From a bacterium ADurb.Bin243 (GTDB taxonomy: Bacteria > Muiribacteriota > UBA9980): a DNA stretch of 64,000 bases. The notes under the pieces are model-generated. The model saw nothing but the letters and a program-made list of their open reading frames with translations, did no database searches and was not told where the DNA came from. The translations under genes and the position numbers were made by a program. This document shows positions 6,967-15,554 of this stretch, one piece after another; the stretch's first letter is position 1, and each line of letters opens with the position of its first letter. The stretch is from assembly GCA_002069765.1 (NCBI GenBank), contig MWBZ01000001.1, positions 62,001-126,000 of the forward strand, given 5' to 3'.

Positions 6967-9465
6967 ATGGAAGAAACGATTCAGGTAAAAATGTCGCATT
7001 TAAATAAACTGCTCGACCAGACCGGCGAAGTAATAATCACCGGCACCAGACTCGCAATTCTGGAAAAAGAAGTCGAGGAGGCTTATATAAAGCAATGGCC
7101 AGTAAGCAAGCTGATTTTAAATATCGTCAAGCAGATCACCATCGCTTCCAGGCAAACCGCGAATAATCTTCATAAAACGGTAATGGACGTCCGGCAGGTC
7201 GAATTCAAAGACACCATGACCACGCTTCAGCGCCTTATACGCGATCTTGCCAGAACGCAGGAAAAAAAGATAAAGTTTAAATCCAGCGGAAGTGAAACTC
7301 TGGTGGATAAAGCCATAATAGAAGAGCTCAACGGCGCCCTCATACATCTTATCAGAAACGCGGTGGACCACGGCGTCGAAACACCCGACGAGCGCGAAAT
7401 GAAAAACAAGCCGGCCGAAGGCACCATTACCATTAACGTCTATAAAAAAGACAGGTTCATTTACATAGACGTCGAAGACGACGGCGCCGGCATCGACGTT
7501 GAAAGGGTTTGCGCGAAAGCAATCGAGCGCGGCCTTGCCACCCAGGAAAAGATCGAAAAAATGACCGAATCCGAAAAATATGATTTTATTTTCCTGCCCG
7601 GCTTTTCCACGCGCGAAAAAGTGTCGGAGGTCTCCGGGCGAGGCGTCGGAATGGACGTGGTTAAAACGAGCGTGGAGCGCTTAAAAGGCAGCATAAAAAT
7701 AGAGTCCAGATTAAACGAGGGCACGAGATTTTTATTTAAAATACCTATTATTTCGGCGGTAAATATCACGGACGCCTTAATGATAGAAGTAGATAACGTA
7801 ATTTACGCCATCCCCATTTCAATGGTCGTAGCGACGCTTTCGGTAAACGAAAAAGACTTCAAATCGGTGGCGAACCAGACTTCCATAATCTTTCGAGGCG
7901 GCACTCTTCAGATTTACGATCTCACTTCTATCCTCAACATGAATTACAGCTGCGCCGACCCTGAAACCACTAAAAATATAGTCGTGATACGCGAACGCGA
8001 AGAGATGATCGCGATACGCGTCAATAAGTTCCTGCCGCCTCAAAAAGTCGTAATCAAGCTTTTAGACGACTGTTTCGGCAAAGTGCGCGGAATTTCCGGA
8101 ACAACGCTTTTAAGCGGCGACAACGTCGGCCTTATCATAGACGTGCCCGAATTAATCAATCTGGCGCTCGGCCGGGAATCGGCCTCCGCCGCCGCATCGG
8201 CTTCGGACATTACGCCCGGCGCCGCCGCAGAAGCCTCAAAAACCGACGCATCGGTGATCGCCGCCATAGAAAAGCATGCGATCAAAAAGAAGACGGAAAA
8301 AAGCATGACTAAATTCAAGGTGGAAATCGATTCAGACATAGACCCCATGACCAAAGTCGAGATCGCCCTTAATTACCAGGGTAAACTTCTGGACGCTTTC
8401 AACAGCGGCAAACCCGTTTACGAAGTGGACCTCATGCTCGAAACCGATATTATCAAAGCTCAAAAAACGCGTTTCGACATTTATCAGGTGGCAAAATCCT
8501 GCGGAGACCTGCTCTGCGTGGTGCCTATAACCACGGCCATACCTGACAACATAAAAGATTTTTCGCCGGAAAATTTCGACATGCGCATCAAATTTTTCAT
8601 ACTTTCCAATTACAGCCCCGACGAAATAGCGGCAAAACTATCTACCGCGCGTTCAAACGTCAGGACCGTCGGCATAGTGGTAAAAGAAGAGCAGGAGACG
8701 CCTTCGGAAAAAATATTCAACGAAGTGGAGCTTCTCGAAGATTACGAATCGTTCGCCATAGACTCTCAAAAAAATATATCGGCCATGGCAAATAGTATTA
8801 TCAGGCTGGAAGAAAACGCTGCCGACTCCGACGCCATCAAGGAAATTTTCAGGGCCGTCCATACGCTGAAAAGCGCCACCGCCATGCTCGGCATAAAAAA
8901 CATGTCGGAAGTCGCCCACGATATAGAAACCATTCTGGACCGCGTAAGAAGCGGCCTGGACATCATAACCGAAGAAAAAGTCGAGCTCCTTTTTAACGTG
9001 CTCAAGTATTTCGAAGAATGCATGAAGTCCATTAACATAGGCATCAAGCCGGTTCTGTCCAACTCCGAAATAAAAGAGCAGATAGTCAAATTCAAAGACG
9101 AAGGCCCTTCGAAAAAACTCGTGCGCGTAATCGACGTAAAAACCGAAAAATTCCAGATCACTTCCTATGAAAATCTTGTAATCTCGGACAAAAAGGCCTC
9201 CGGCATGAAAATGTACTCCATACTCGTAGAATTCATACCCGATCTTCCAATGAAAATGGTCAACGCGTTCATGCTTTTTAAAAGCCTCAAGGAACACGGA
9301 GAAATCGTTAAAACTATTCCTACGATGGAAGAAATAGATCAGGGCAATTTCGAACTGTATTTTAAAATTTTATTCATCAGCAAAAACGATCCGGCAAGCT
9401 TTGAAGCTGCCTTCAAAACGGAAGAAATAAAAAATCACGACATATCTTTATATGACGAAAGGTAG
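6967..9465 (+). CDS. cheA: CheA-family kinase with permuted domains (P3-P4-P5 then HPt)
   Basis: The 832 residues begin directly with the CheA dimerisation domain (P3). The ATPase P4 follows with N-box LIRNAVDHG near 127-136, G1 DDGAG near 171 and G2 GRGVGMD near 224, then a CheW-like P5 ending near 402. The HPt domain, normally first, lies at about 580-690 with AVHTLKS and phospho-His H632. On each side of it are P2-like modules (about 440-560 and 700-832) that match the modules around the second HPt of the neighbouring kinase at 9475. All catalytic motifs look intact. It should phosphorylate its own C-terminal HPt, then CheY, CheB or the receivers at 2769 and 4339. No N-terminal HPt was lost by a frameshift that I can see: the upstream 75 bp is non-coding with its own ribosome site. 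Confidence 0.9.
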   Translation: MEETIQVKMSHLNKLLDQTGEVIITGTRLAILEKEVEEAYIKQWPVSKLILNIVKQITIASRQTANNLHKTVMDVRQVEFKDTMTTLQRLIRDLARTQEKKIKFKSSGSETLVDKAIIEELNGALIHLIRNAVDHGVETPDEREMKNKPAEGTITINVYKKDRFIYIDVEDDGAGIDVERVCAKAIERGLATQEKIEKMTESEKYDFIFLPGFSTREKVSEVSGRGVGMDVVKTSVERLKGSIKIESRLNEGTRFLFKIPIISAVNITDALMIEVDNVIYAIPISMVVATLSVNEKDFKSVANQTSIIFRGGTLQIYDLTSILNMNYSCADPETTKNIVVIREREEMIAIRVNKFLPPQKVVIKLLDDCFGKVRGISGTTLLSGDNVGLIIDVPELINLALGRESASAAASASDITPGAAAEASKTDASVIAAIEKHAIKKKTEKSMTKFKVEIDSDIDPMTKVEIALNYQGKLLDAFNSGKPVYEVDLMLETDIIKAQKTRFDIYQVAKSCGDLLCVVPITTAIPDNIKDFSPENFDMRIKFFILSNYSPDEIAAKLSTARSNVRTVGIVVKEEQETPSEKIFNEVELLEDYESFAIDSQKNISAMANSIIRLEENAADSDAIKEIFRAVHTLKSATAMLGIKNMSEVAHDIETILDRVRSGLDIITEEKVELLFNVLKYFEECMKSINIGIKPVLSNSEIKEQIVKFKDEGPSKKLVRVIDVKTEKFQITSYENLVISDKKASGMKMYSILVEFIPDLPMKMVNAFMLFKSLKEHGEIVKTIPTMEEIDQGNFELYFKILFISKNDPASFEAAFKTEEIKNHDISLYDER

Positions 9466-9474
9466 AGCTTAAAA

Positions 9475-12400
9475 ATGCCTGTAAACGACGATTTAAAAGA
9501 AAGCCAGGACCTGTTTTTGGCCGAGTCCGGAGATTATCTCGAACTCCTGAACTCGGAGCTTTTAAAACTCGAAAAGCTTAAAAATCGCGAAAACGAAACG
9601 GAAAGCATCAATAACATGTTCCGCGCCGCGCACAGCATCAAAGGCATGTCCGGCATGATGGGCTACAATAAAATAAACCGCCTTACCCACAAGATGGAAA
9701 ACGTCATGGACAATATCCGCCAGGGTAAGCAGAAGTTCACAGACGAGGTTATAGAAGTCCTTTTCCAGTGCTTCGACCTGCTTACCGCTCTTGTGGGAGC
9801 GGTTTCTTCGGGCGAGCCGGAAGACGAATCGGTAGATATCGATACCGTCGTAACCGATATCGAATGCATTATGGCGTCTAAACCGCTCGCATCGAAAAAC
9901 GCGGCCCAGGCCGCTAAAATCGCCGCGGCGGCCGCGCCGTCCGTTAATGATTCCGGCCTTCCTATGGCCAACTTAACGCTTTCGCTTTCGCCGGAAGTCC
10001 TTGAAACGCTGGGCGAGTTTGACGACCTGAACCTTTTCATAGCGGAGCGTTCGCCCGACAACATTTTTGAAATTTCCTTCCTTCTGGACAGGGACTGCTA
10101 CCAAAAATATCTAAAACCGCAAACTCTATTTGAAATGCTTAAAGAAAACGGCGATATTGTTTTTCTGTCGCCGTATCTCAAGAACCTTCACGATATCTCG
10201 CAAATCGACCTTCAAAACGACGATATAAAAGTCAACCTGGTCTATCAAACGATGGACGGAATCGACGAATTAAAAGAAAAGCTCCAGAACGACTCCATAA
10301 GCATAAGGGATATAAGAAAGCCGATGCCGCAAAGCATGTCGGCTAAAACTTCGTCCGGACAATCGATCGACCGCTCTTCCTACCTGGATATTTTCATAGA
10401 GGAATCCTACGAAGAAATAGAGCAGATGAACGAAGCGCTTCTAAAGCTCGAAAAAGACCCTCAAAATAGCGAACATATAAGCACGGTTTTGCGTGTCATG
10501 CACAGTATAAAAAGTTCGTCGGCTGCGGTAGGTTTCAAAAACATATCTTCGCTCGCGCATATAGCCGAAAGCCTTCTGGTGCAGATTAAAAACAAGCAAA
10601 GCATCGTCAACTCGGAGCTGATATCGGTTCTTCTCAACGTCGCCGATAAAATGAGAAACGTTCTTGCCGTGGCGAAACAAAACGGCCCTGAAATAGAGTT
10701 CGCCGCGGAAATAGAAAGGCTCAAAATAATAACTTCGGCTTACGGCGGAAGCGAAGCCGGAGAACCTGAAGTCCGCTATGAAATGTCCTCGAAACCACAT
10801 GAATTCAAACTTAACGAATACGAAAACGCCATAATTTCAGAAGCTCTCGATTTGAAAAAAAAGGCGTGTCTCGTAGAAGTGACCATCGAGCCCGACGCGC
10901 CGATGAAAGCTATGCGTTATTTGCTGGTTTTAAGCAACTATAAAGAAAACGGCGACGTCATAAAAATTTATCCGGAATCGGAAGACGAATTTGAAAAGCT
11001 CAACACCGACGCATTTTCATTCATTTATTTGAGCCAGGAATCCGACTTTTCCAAAATCCAAAAATTAGGCGACGTCGATCAGATAAAGGAAATAAATGTT
11101 CAGGAATACCTGATCAAATCGTCGTCCGAACATCAGAAAGAGCAGCAGGCGCAAACGGCCATTTCCACGGCCAGAAACGCCGCAGCTATCGAAAAACCTC
11201 AACAGCAGAGCGCCGCCGATCCGGACAGTTCGGCTTCGATGGCGAACCAGACGCTTCGCGTAGATTTAAGCAAACTCGACAATCTTATAAATCTTATAGG
11301 CGAACTGGTCATCATAAAAGCCAATTTTTTTCAAATTTCAAACCAGCTGAGCAAAATTTTTCAAAATAAAAAATTCATATTCACTCTCGAAGACATGACA
11401 TATAACATCGAAAGAAAAAGGGACGAGCTCTTCAACGAAGCAGCCGACATAGAAAAACTCATGCTGGCTTTGAGCGCGCAGCCTGCGGCGCCGGAAGGCG
11501 GAAAGAAAGAAAGCCGCCGTTCGATCGAAGCGAGGCGCAGCGATTCGGCCGATTATCTTACGATCATAAATACTCTGCAGCTAAACAACGCAAAAAACTC
11601 CGCGTTTCTCGAAAATATTCTTCCCACGCTGAAATTAGTTCAAAACGAATTGAAGTCGCTCTTTAAAAACGAAAGTTATATATTCGACTTCAACGCCGCG
11701 GCGTATAAACTCGGCAAAATCATCAACAACCTTCAAACCGGCATAATGGACACTCGAATGGTGCCCGTAGGACAGCTTTTCAAACGCTTCCAGCGCGTCG
11801 TACGCGATCTGGCCAAAGCGCAGAATAAAAAAGTCAACCTCGTCATACGCGGCGAAGAAACCGAACTCGACAAAAAAGTTATCGACGAACTTGGAAATCC
11901 TCTGACTCATATAATCAGAAATTCTGTCGATCACGCGCTGGAGCTTCCCGAAGAAAGGACGAAAGCAGGCAAAGACGACACCGGAACTATAATCTTAAAC
12001 GCTTATCACGAAGGCTCGAATATATGCATAGATATCCAGGACGACGGCCGCGGTATAAGAAGCGATAAGGTGCTCAAAAAAGCCGTCGAAAAGGGAATAG
12101 TTTCCGAAGCGGAAGCGGCGGGACTTTCAAAGCAGGAGATTGTAAACCTTATTTTCATGCCCGGATTTTCTACCGCCGAAAAAGTCACTGACATATCGGG
12201 ACGCGGCGTCGGCATGGATATAGTAAAAAAAGCCATCGAAAACTTAAAAGGCTCTATCACCATAAACACCGAAGAAGGCGTCGGAACGCTCATAACGATA
12301 AGGCTTCCGCTAACGCTGGCCATACTTTCGGCGCTTTTAGTAAAAATAGACGACGCCATATTCGCGATTCCGCTCGAATCAGTGCTCGAAATAACCAAGG

Positions 12401-12729
12401 TTCCGAGCAGGGAAATACATACCGTCGAAGGCGAGCTGACCATAAAACTCAGAAATAAAATTCTTTCGGTAACGCAGCTTTCAGAAGTCATCGGCATACC
12501 GCAAAAAGCTAAAATAGAAGACGTTTTAACGGTCGTGGTAATCACGTCCTCGAACAGGCTTGTAGGAATCTGCGTCGACGAACTTATCGGCAAGGAAGAA
12601 ATCGTTATAAAATCGCTTTCAGAAGATTTTAAAAACGTCGAAGGCATATCCGGCGCTTCGGTATTAGGCGACGGAACGGTCTCGCTGATACTCGACGTGC
12701 CCGCTATAATAAAAAGAGTTTTAAAATAA
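9475..12729 (+). CDS. cheA: CheA-family histidine kinase with two HPt domains
   Basis: A 1084-residue protein, much longer than usual CheA. Order: HPt1 (AAHSIKG, H53), a P2-like module (about 165-285), HPt2 (VMHSIKS, H343), a second P2-like module (about 450-550), an Ala/Gln-rich linker, P3 (about 590-790 with a long insertion), P4 (N-box HIIRNSVDH around N816, G2 GRGVGMD from 909) and P5 to the C-terminus. Both HPt domains keep the His-x2-Lys pattern. It starts 9 bp after the permuted kinase gene. Two HPt sites may serve different receivers (inference). The pair of kinases share a P2-HPt-P2 cassette placed at opposite ends. Confidence 0.93.
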   Translation: MPVNDDLKESQDLFLAESGDYLELLNSELLKLEKLKNRENETESINNMFRAAHSIKGMSGMMGYNKINRLTHKMENVMDNIRQGKQKFTDEVIEVLFQCFDLLTALVGAVSSGEPEDESVDIDTVVTDIECIMASKPLASKNAAQAAKIAAAAAPSVNDSGLPMANLTLSLSPEVLETLGEFDDLNLFIAERSPDNIFEISFLLDRDCYQKYLKPQTLFEMLKENGDIVFLSPYLKNLHDISQIDLQNDDIKVNLVYQTMDGIDELKEKLQNDSISIRDIRKPMPQSMSAKTSSGQSIDRSSYLDIFIEESYEEIEQMNEALLKLEKDPQNSEHISTVLRVMHSIKSSSAAVGFKNISSLAHIAESLLVQIKNKQSIVNSELISVLLNVADKMRNVLAVAKQNGPEIEFAAEIERLKIITSAYGGSEAGEPEVRYEMSSKPHEFKLNEYENAIISEALDLKKKACLVEVTIEPDAPMKAMRYLLVLSNYKENGDVIKIYPESEDEFEKLNTDAFSFIYLSQESDFSKIQKLGDVDQIKEINVQEYLIKSSSEHQKEQQAQTAISTARNAAAIEKPQQQSAADPDSSASMANQTLRVDLSKLDNLINLIGELVIIKANFFQISNQLSKIFQNKKFIFTLEDMTYNIERKRDELFNEAADIEKLMLALSAQPAAPEGGKKESRRSIEARRSDSADYLTIINTLQLNNAKNSAFLENILPTLKLVQNELKSLFKNESYIFDFNAAAYKLGKIINNLQTGIMDTRMVPVGQLFKRFQRVVRDLAKAQNKKVNLVIRGEETELDKKVIDELGNPLTHIIRNSVDHALELPEERTKAGKDDTGTIILNAYHEGSNICIDIQDDGRGIRSDKVLKKAVEKGIVSEAEAAGLSKQEIVNLIFMPGFSTAEKVTDISGRGVGMDIVKKAIENLKGSITINTEEGVGTLITIRLPLTLAILSALLVKIDDAIFAIPLESVLEITKVPSREIHTVEGELTIKLRNKILSVTQLSEVIGIPQKAKIEDVLTVVVITSSNRLVGICVDELIGKEEIVIKSLSEDFKNVEGISGASVLGDGTVSLILDVPAIIKRVLK

Positions 12730-12759
12730 CAGCTCATGCATTAAAAAAAAGGAAAAAAT

Positions 12760-13629
12760 ATGAACGACATAGAATTGTTAGATGAAGAATTTATTCAAAT
12801 GCAGCTTACTTATCTAGACGAATCGATCGATAAAATCGCCGATTTTGTCGATGTTTTGCTGGATAAATCAAGAGAAGACATCGACGGGTTCGACGTAAAC
12901 GACACCTTCAGGCTCGTCCACGGATTGAAGGGCACCGCGGGAACTTACGGATTCAAGCCGGTCAGCGATGTAGCCGCCACGCTCGAAAATCTTTTGTCGC
13001 TGATACGCGAAAAAAAATTTATATTGACAATTGATGCCTTATCTTTTATAATTGACTCGCTCGAGCTGATTGTTGAGATTTTCAGTACAATTAAAGCCAA
13101 TTATAAAAAAACGAAACAGTTGAGCTATCAAAACATTAATTGCGCCGAAAAATTCAAGGATATAATCGTAAATTATCCTGTAATCGTCAAAACGCTTTTT
13201 AAATCGGAAGGCTCCAAGGCCGTTCCTTTTAAAGTAAAAACGGCGGCGCGGAACGATGAAAGGACGCGGGAAACGGGAGTGAGGAAACGGGCGGTTATCG
13301 CTTATAACGCCAGGTTTACCAAAAACATAATCGCTAAGTTTCTCGAAAGCCAAAACTACGAGGTGTTTGAAACAAAATCAGCGCTGGAAGCACTTACGCA
13401 TATTTGCAATAAAGGATGCGACATCGTATTCACTTTTCAGGTGCTGGAAAAATTCAATGGACGTTCGCTTTGCGCGGTCTTAAAGCTTAACGACGAATTT
13501 TCAGGCATTGACGTGGTCTTTTTGACTTCGGACAAAAATTTCAATCAGGATCAGCTAATGATCAAACCTGACCACCTGATAATAATTGACGACAATCTTG
13601 AAGCGAATTTGAACAAAATAATAAAATAA
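12760..13629 (+). CDS. HPt domain fused to a degenerate receiver
   Basis: Residues about 5-110 form an HPt domain with LVHGLKGTAG and likely phospho-His H54. Residues about 173-289 have a receiver fold but lack the key residues: the acidic pair is replaced (VIAYNARF), the phospho-acceptor position reads VFTFQVLE without Asp, and no Lys-Pro follows the last strands. It is thus a pseudo-receiver, probably a binding module. The HPt could be phosphorylated by P4 of either CheA in trans. Base composition is more AT-rich than its neighbours in the 3' half. It starts 30 bp after the second cheA gene. Confidence 0.82.
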   Translation: MNDIELLDEEFIQMQLTYLDESIDKIADFVDVLLDKSREDIDGFDVNDTFRLVHGLKGTAGTYGFKPVSDVAATLENLLSLIREKKFILTIDALSFIIDSLELIVEIFSTIKANYKKTKQLSYQNINCAEKFKDIIVNYPVIVKTLFKSEGSKAVPFKVKTAARNDERTRETGVRKRAVIAYNARFTKNIIAKFLESQNYEVFETKSALEALTHICNKGCDIVFTFQVLEKFNGRSLCAVLKLNDEFSGIDVVFLTSDKNFNQDQLMIKPDHLIIIDDNLEANLNKIIK

Positions 13630-13669
13630 CCGCGCCGGGTTTATTCAGTAAAATATAAGGAGAAGCTTA

Positions 13670-14305
13670 ATGGCCGATAATAATTTTCTGATAGACGAAA
13701 AAAAGCTCGATCAAATAAGGATTATAGCTGAAGTCAGCGCCGAAAACGCTTCGGGAGTAATATCGAAATGGTTGAAAAACGATATCGTCCTTAACGTTTT
13801 AAACGTGAATATGACCACGCTCGAAGAAATCGGCCGCAACATGAAGCTTAGCGAAGAGATAGTTTTCGCCGCCGCCACGGGCCTGATAGGCGATATCCAG
13901 GGGCACTTCTTATTCATTTTCAAAATGGAAGACGCCTTTAAAATGGTAGATATGGTCTTGAAACGCCCTATCGGAACCACATGCGAAGCCGACGAAGTAG
14001 TGCAGTCGGTCGTTCTGGAAACATGCAATATAGTCGGCTCCTCGTTTTCAAACTCTCTGGTCAACCTTCTAAGGATCAAACTGCTGCCTTCGGCTCCAGT
14101 AGTTTGCTGCGATCTCGGCGGCGCGGTAATGTCAAACGTTTTTTCAGAATATTCCATGTACGGCGACAATTTGTTTTTCATCGACACCGAATACCTTCAG
14201 TCAGAAAATAAAATATCGGGGTATTTTTTCATACTTCCCACCCCCGACTCTCTGTCTGTAATGTTAAAATCGCTGAACAACGGCACTAGTGGAGACAATA
14301 AATGA
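13670..14305 (+). CDS. cheC: CheC-type CheY-P phosphatase
   Basis: A 211-residue CheC/FliY-family protein. The phosphatase motif ExxN-x22-P is present once: E117 and N120 in VVLETCNIVG, with a proline at the expected distance (LLPSAP). The family dephosphorylates CheY-P and CheC also binds CheD, whose gene overlaps this one by 4 bp (ATGA). A CheX gene lies further down (16677), so the cluster encodes two phosphatases of this class, which fits several receivers needing reset. Ribosome site AAGGAGAAG. Confidence 0.88.
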   Translation: MADNNFLIDEKKLDQIRIIAEVSAENASGVISKWLKNDIVLNVLNVNMTTLEEIGRNMKLSEEIVFAAATGLIGDIQGHFLFIFKMEDAFKMVDMVLKRPIGTTCEADEVVQSVVLETCNIVGSSFSNSLVNLLRIKLLPSAPVVCCDLGGAVMSNVFSEYSMYGDNLFFIDTEYLQSENKISGYFFILPTPDSLSVMLKSLNNGTSGDNK

Positions 14306-14796
14306 GCGAAGAGAACATTATAAACGTAAATATGGCCGCGATGAACGTGGCGACCCCTCCCAGGCATTTAAGGACGGTCCTCGGCTCCTGCGTGGGAGTG
14401 TTCTTATACGAGCCCAGACTTAAACTTGGAGGCCTGGTGCATATCATGTTGCCGGACGCTCCGGAAGGCGCCGCGCCGGGCAGTTTCAATCCGGCCAAAT
14501 TCGCCACCAGCGGAATTCCGGCCCTTATAGATTTAATGCAGAAAGAAGGCGCCGTCAAAAAAAATCTCGTCTGTAAAATATGCGGCGGCGCTAAGATGTT
14601 CGCCGGCTTCAGCGCCAATTCGGTAGTAGATATCGGTTCGCGCAATCAAACCGCCGTTATCGACACGCTCGCCAAAGCGGGTTTGAAAATAGTAGCCAAA
14701 GACGTCGGCGGGACCAGCGGGCGCAAAATACTGGCCGACCTCGAAACCGGCCTGATTAAAATAATGCATTTCAACGTAGGCGAAAAAGTTATTTAA
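14302..14796 (+). CDS. cheD: CheD chemoreceptor glutamine deamidase
   Basis: 164 residues with the CheD active-site pattern: C30 in LGSCVGVFL and H47 in GLVHIMLP. CheD deamidates receptor glutamines and is controlled by CheC in Bacillus and Thermotoga. The ATGA overlap with cheC supports the same pairing here. Its presence implies that methyl-accepting receptors exist in this genome although none is in the window. Length is normal for the family. Confidence 0.93.
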   Translation: MSEENIINVNMAAMNVATPPRHLRTVLGSCVGVFLYEPRLKLGGLVHIMLPDAPEGAAPGSFNPAKFATSGIPALIDLMQKEGAVKKNLVCKICGGAKMFAGFSANSVVDIGSRNQTAVIDTLAKAGLKIVAKDVGGTSGRKILADLETGLIKIMHFNVGEKVI

Positions 14797-14807
14797 AGGC
14801 GGAAGCG

Positions 14808-15146
14808 ATGAATTCTGAAATTAAGGGAAACGTTATAATTTTCAATATCGAAGAAACATTAGACGACGTTTTTGCCGCTTTTTTTTACGACGAACTTATT
14901 TCTTACGTTAATTCGAAATATTACAATTACGTTATAGACATAGCGGCCGGCGTTAAAGTAGAATCGGTGAAATGCCTCGTCATATTGTTGTCTTTAGCCT
15001 CATTTTGCGCAAAAAACAAAGGCGTTCTGGTTATTTCTACCGTCAATCAAGAATTCAGCCAGTTGCTCAAGCTGAGCAAACTCGCGGATAATTTTAAAAT
15101 GTTCGAAACGATAGAAAAAGCTATGGCTAAATTCACTAAAAAATAA
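14808..15146 (+). CDS. Third STAS-domain protein of the cluster
   Basis: 112 residues with the alternating strand/helix pattern of a STAS domain and the phospho-site region VESVKCLVILLSL, where a serine is kept but the usual Ser-Gly is not. It starts 11 bp after cheD and 22 bp before cheY. A STAS protein between CheD and CheY is not a normal chemotaxis gene and repeats the partner-switching theme from 2769-5505. Divergence of the motif means phosphorylation is uncertain. Confidence 0.72.
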   Translation: MNSEIKGNVIIFNIEETLDDVFAAFFYDELISYVNSKYYNYVIDIAAGVKVESVKCLVILLSLASFCAKNKGVLVISTVNQEFSQLLKLSKLADNFKMFETIEKAMAKFTKK

Positions 15147-15168
15147 AAATCAGGGGGGAAGTCATTAA

Positions 15169-15537
15169 ATGCCTAAAAGAATACTTATAGTCGACGACGC
15201 TTTGATTATGCGCATGATGATAAAAGACATTCTAACGGTATCCGGCGGCTATGAAATTTGCGGCGAAGCGGCTGACGGCCTGGAAGCCATAGAAAAATAC
15301 AAAGAGCTGAAGCCCGACCTGGTCACCATGGATATAATAATGCCTAAATGCACGGGTATAGAAGCTTTAAAAGAAATTATACGCAACGATAAAAGCGCCA
15401 AGGTTATAGTCATCACCGCTATAGATCAGCGCGAAGCCCTTATGGACGCCATAAAAAGCGGCGCCAAAGATTTCATAGTCAAGCCGTTCGACGAAGAAAG
15501 AGTAATTTCGGCTGTTTCAAAAGCCTTAAAAATTTAA
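15169..15537 (+). CDS. cheY: CheY-like single-domain response regulator
   Basis: 122 residues, a lone receiver: acidic pair in ILIVDDAL, phospho-acceptor D55 (TMDIIMP), Thr in VITAID and K105 (IVKPF). In flagellated bacteria CheY-P binds the motor switch; no flagellar genes are visible here, so the target may be different. Ribosome site AGGGGGGAAG. It lies immediately before cheB, a common pairing. Confidence 0.93.
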   Translation: MPKRILIVDDALIMRMMIKDILTVSGGYEICGEAADGLEAIEKYKELKPDLVTMDIIMPKCTGIEALKEIIRNDKSAKVIVITAIDQREALMDAIKSGAKDFIVKPFDEERVISAVSKALKI

Positions 15538-15554
15538 AGGTCGGTGTGATCGAT

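Noticed and set aside
8653-9297. Long antisense reading frame inside the permuted cheA
   Set aside because: It is fully inside a well-supported kinase gene, has no ribosome site and its residues mirror the codon bias of the + strand. Similar shadows at 12006-12737, 6067-6678, 35726-36424 and 36883-37644 were dropped for the same reason.
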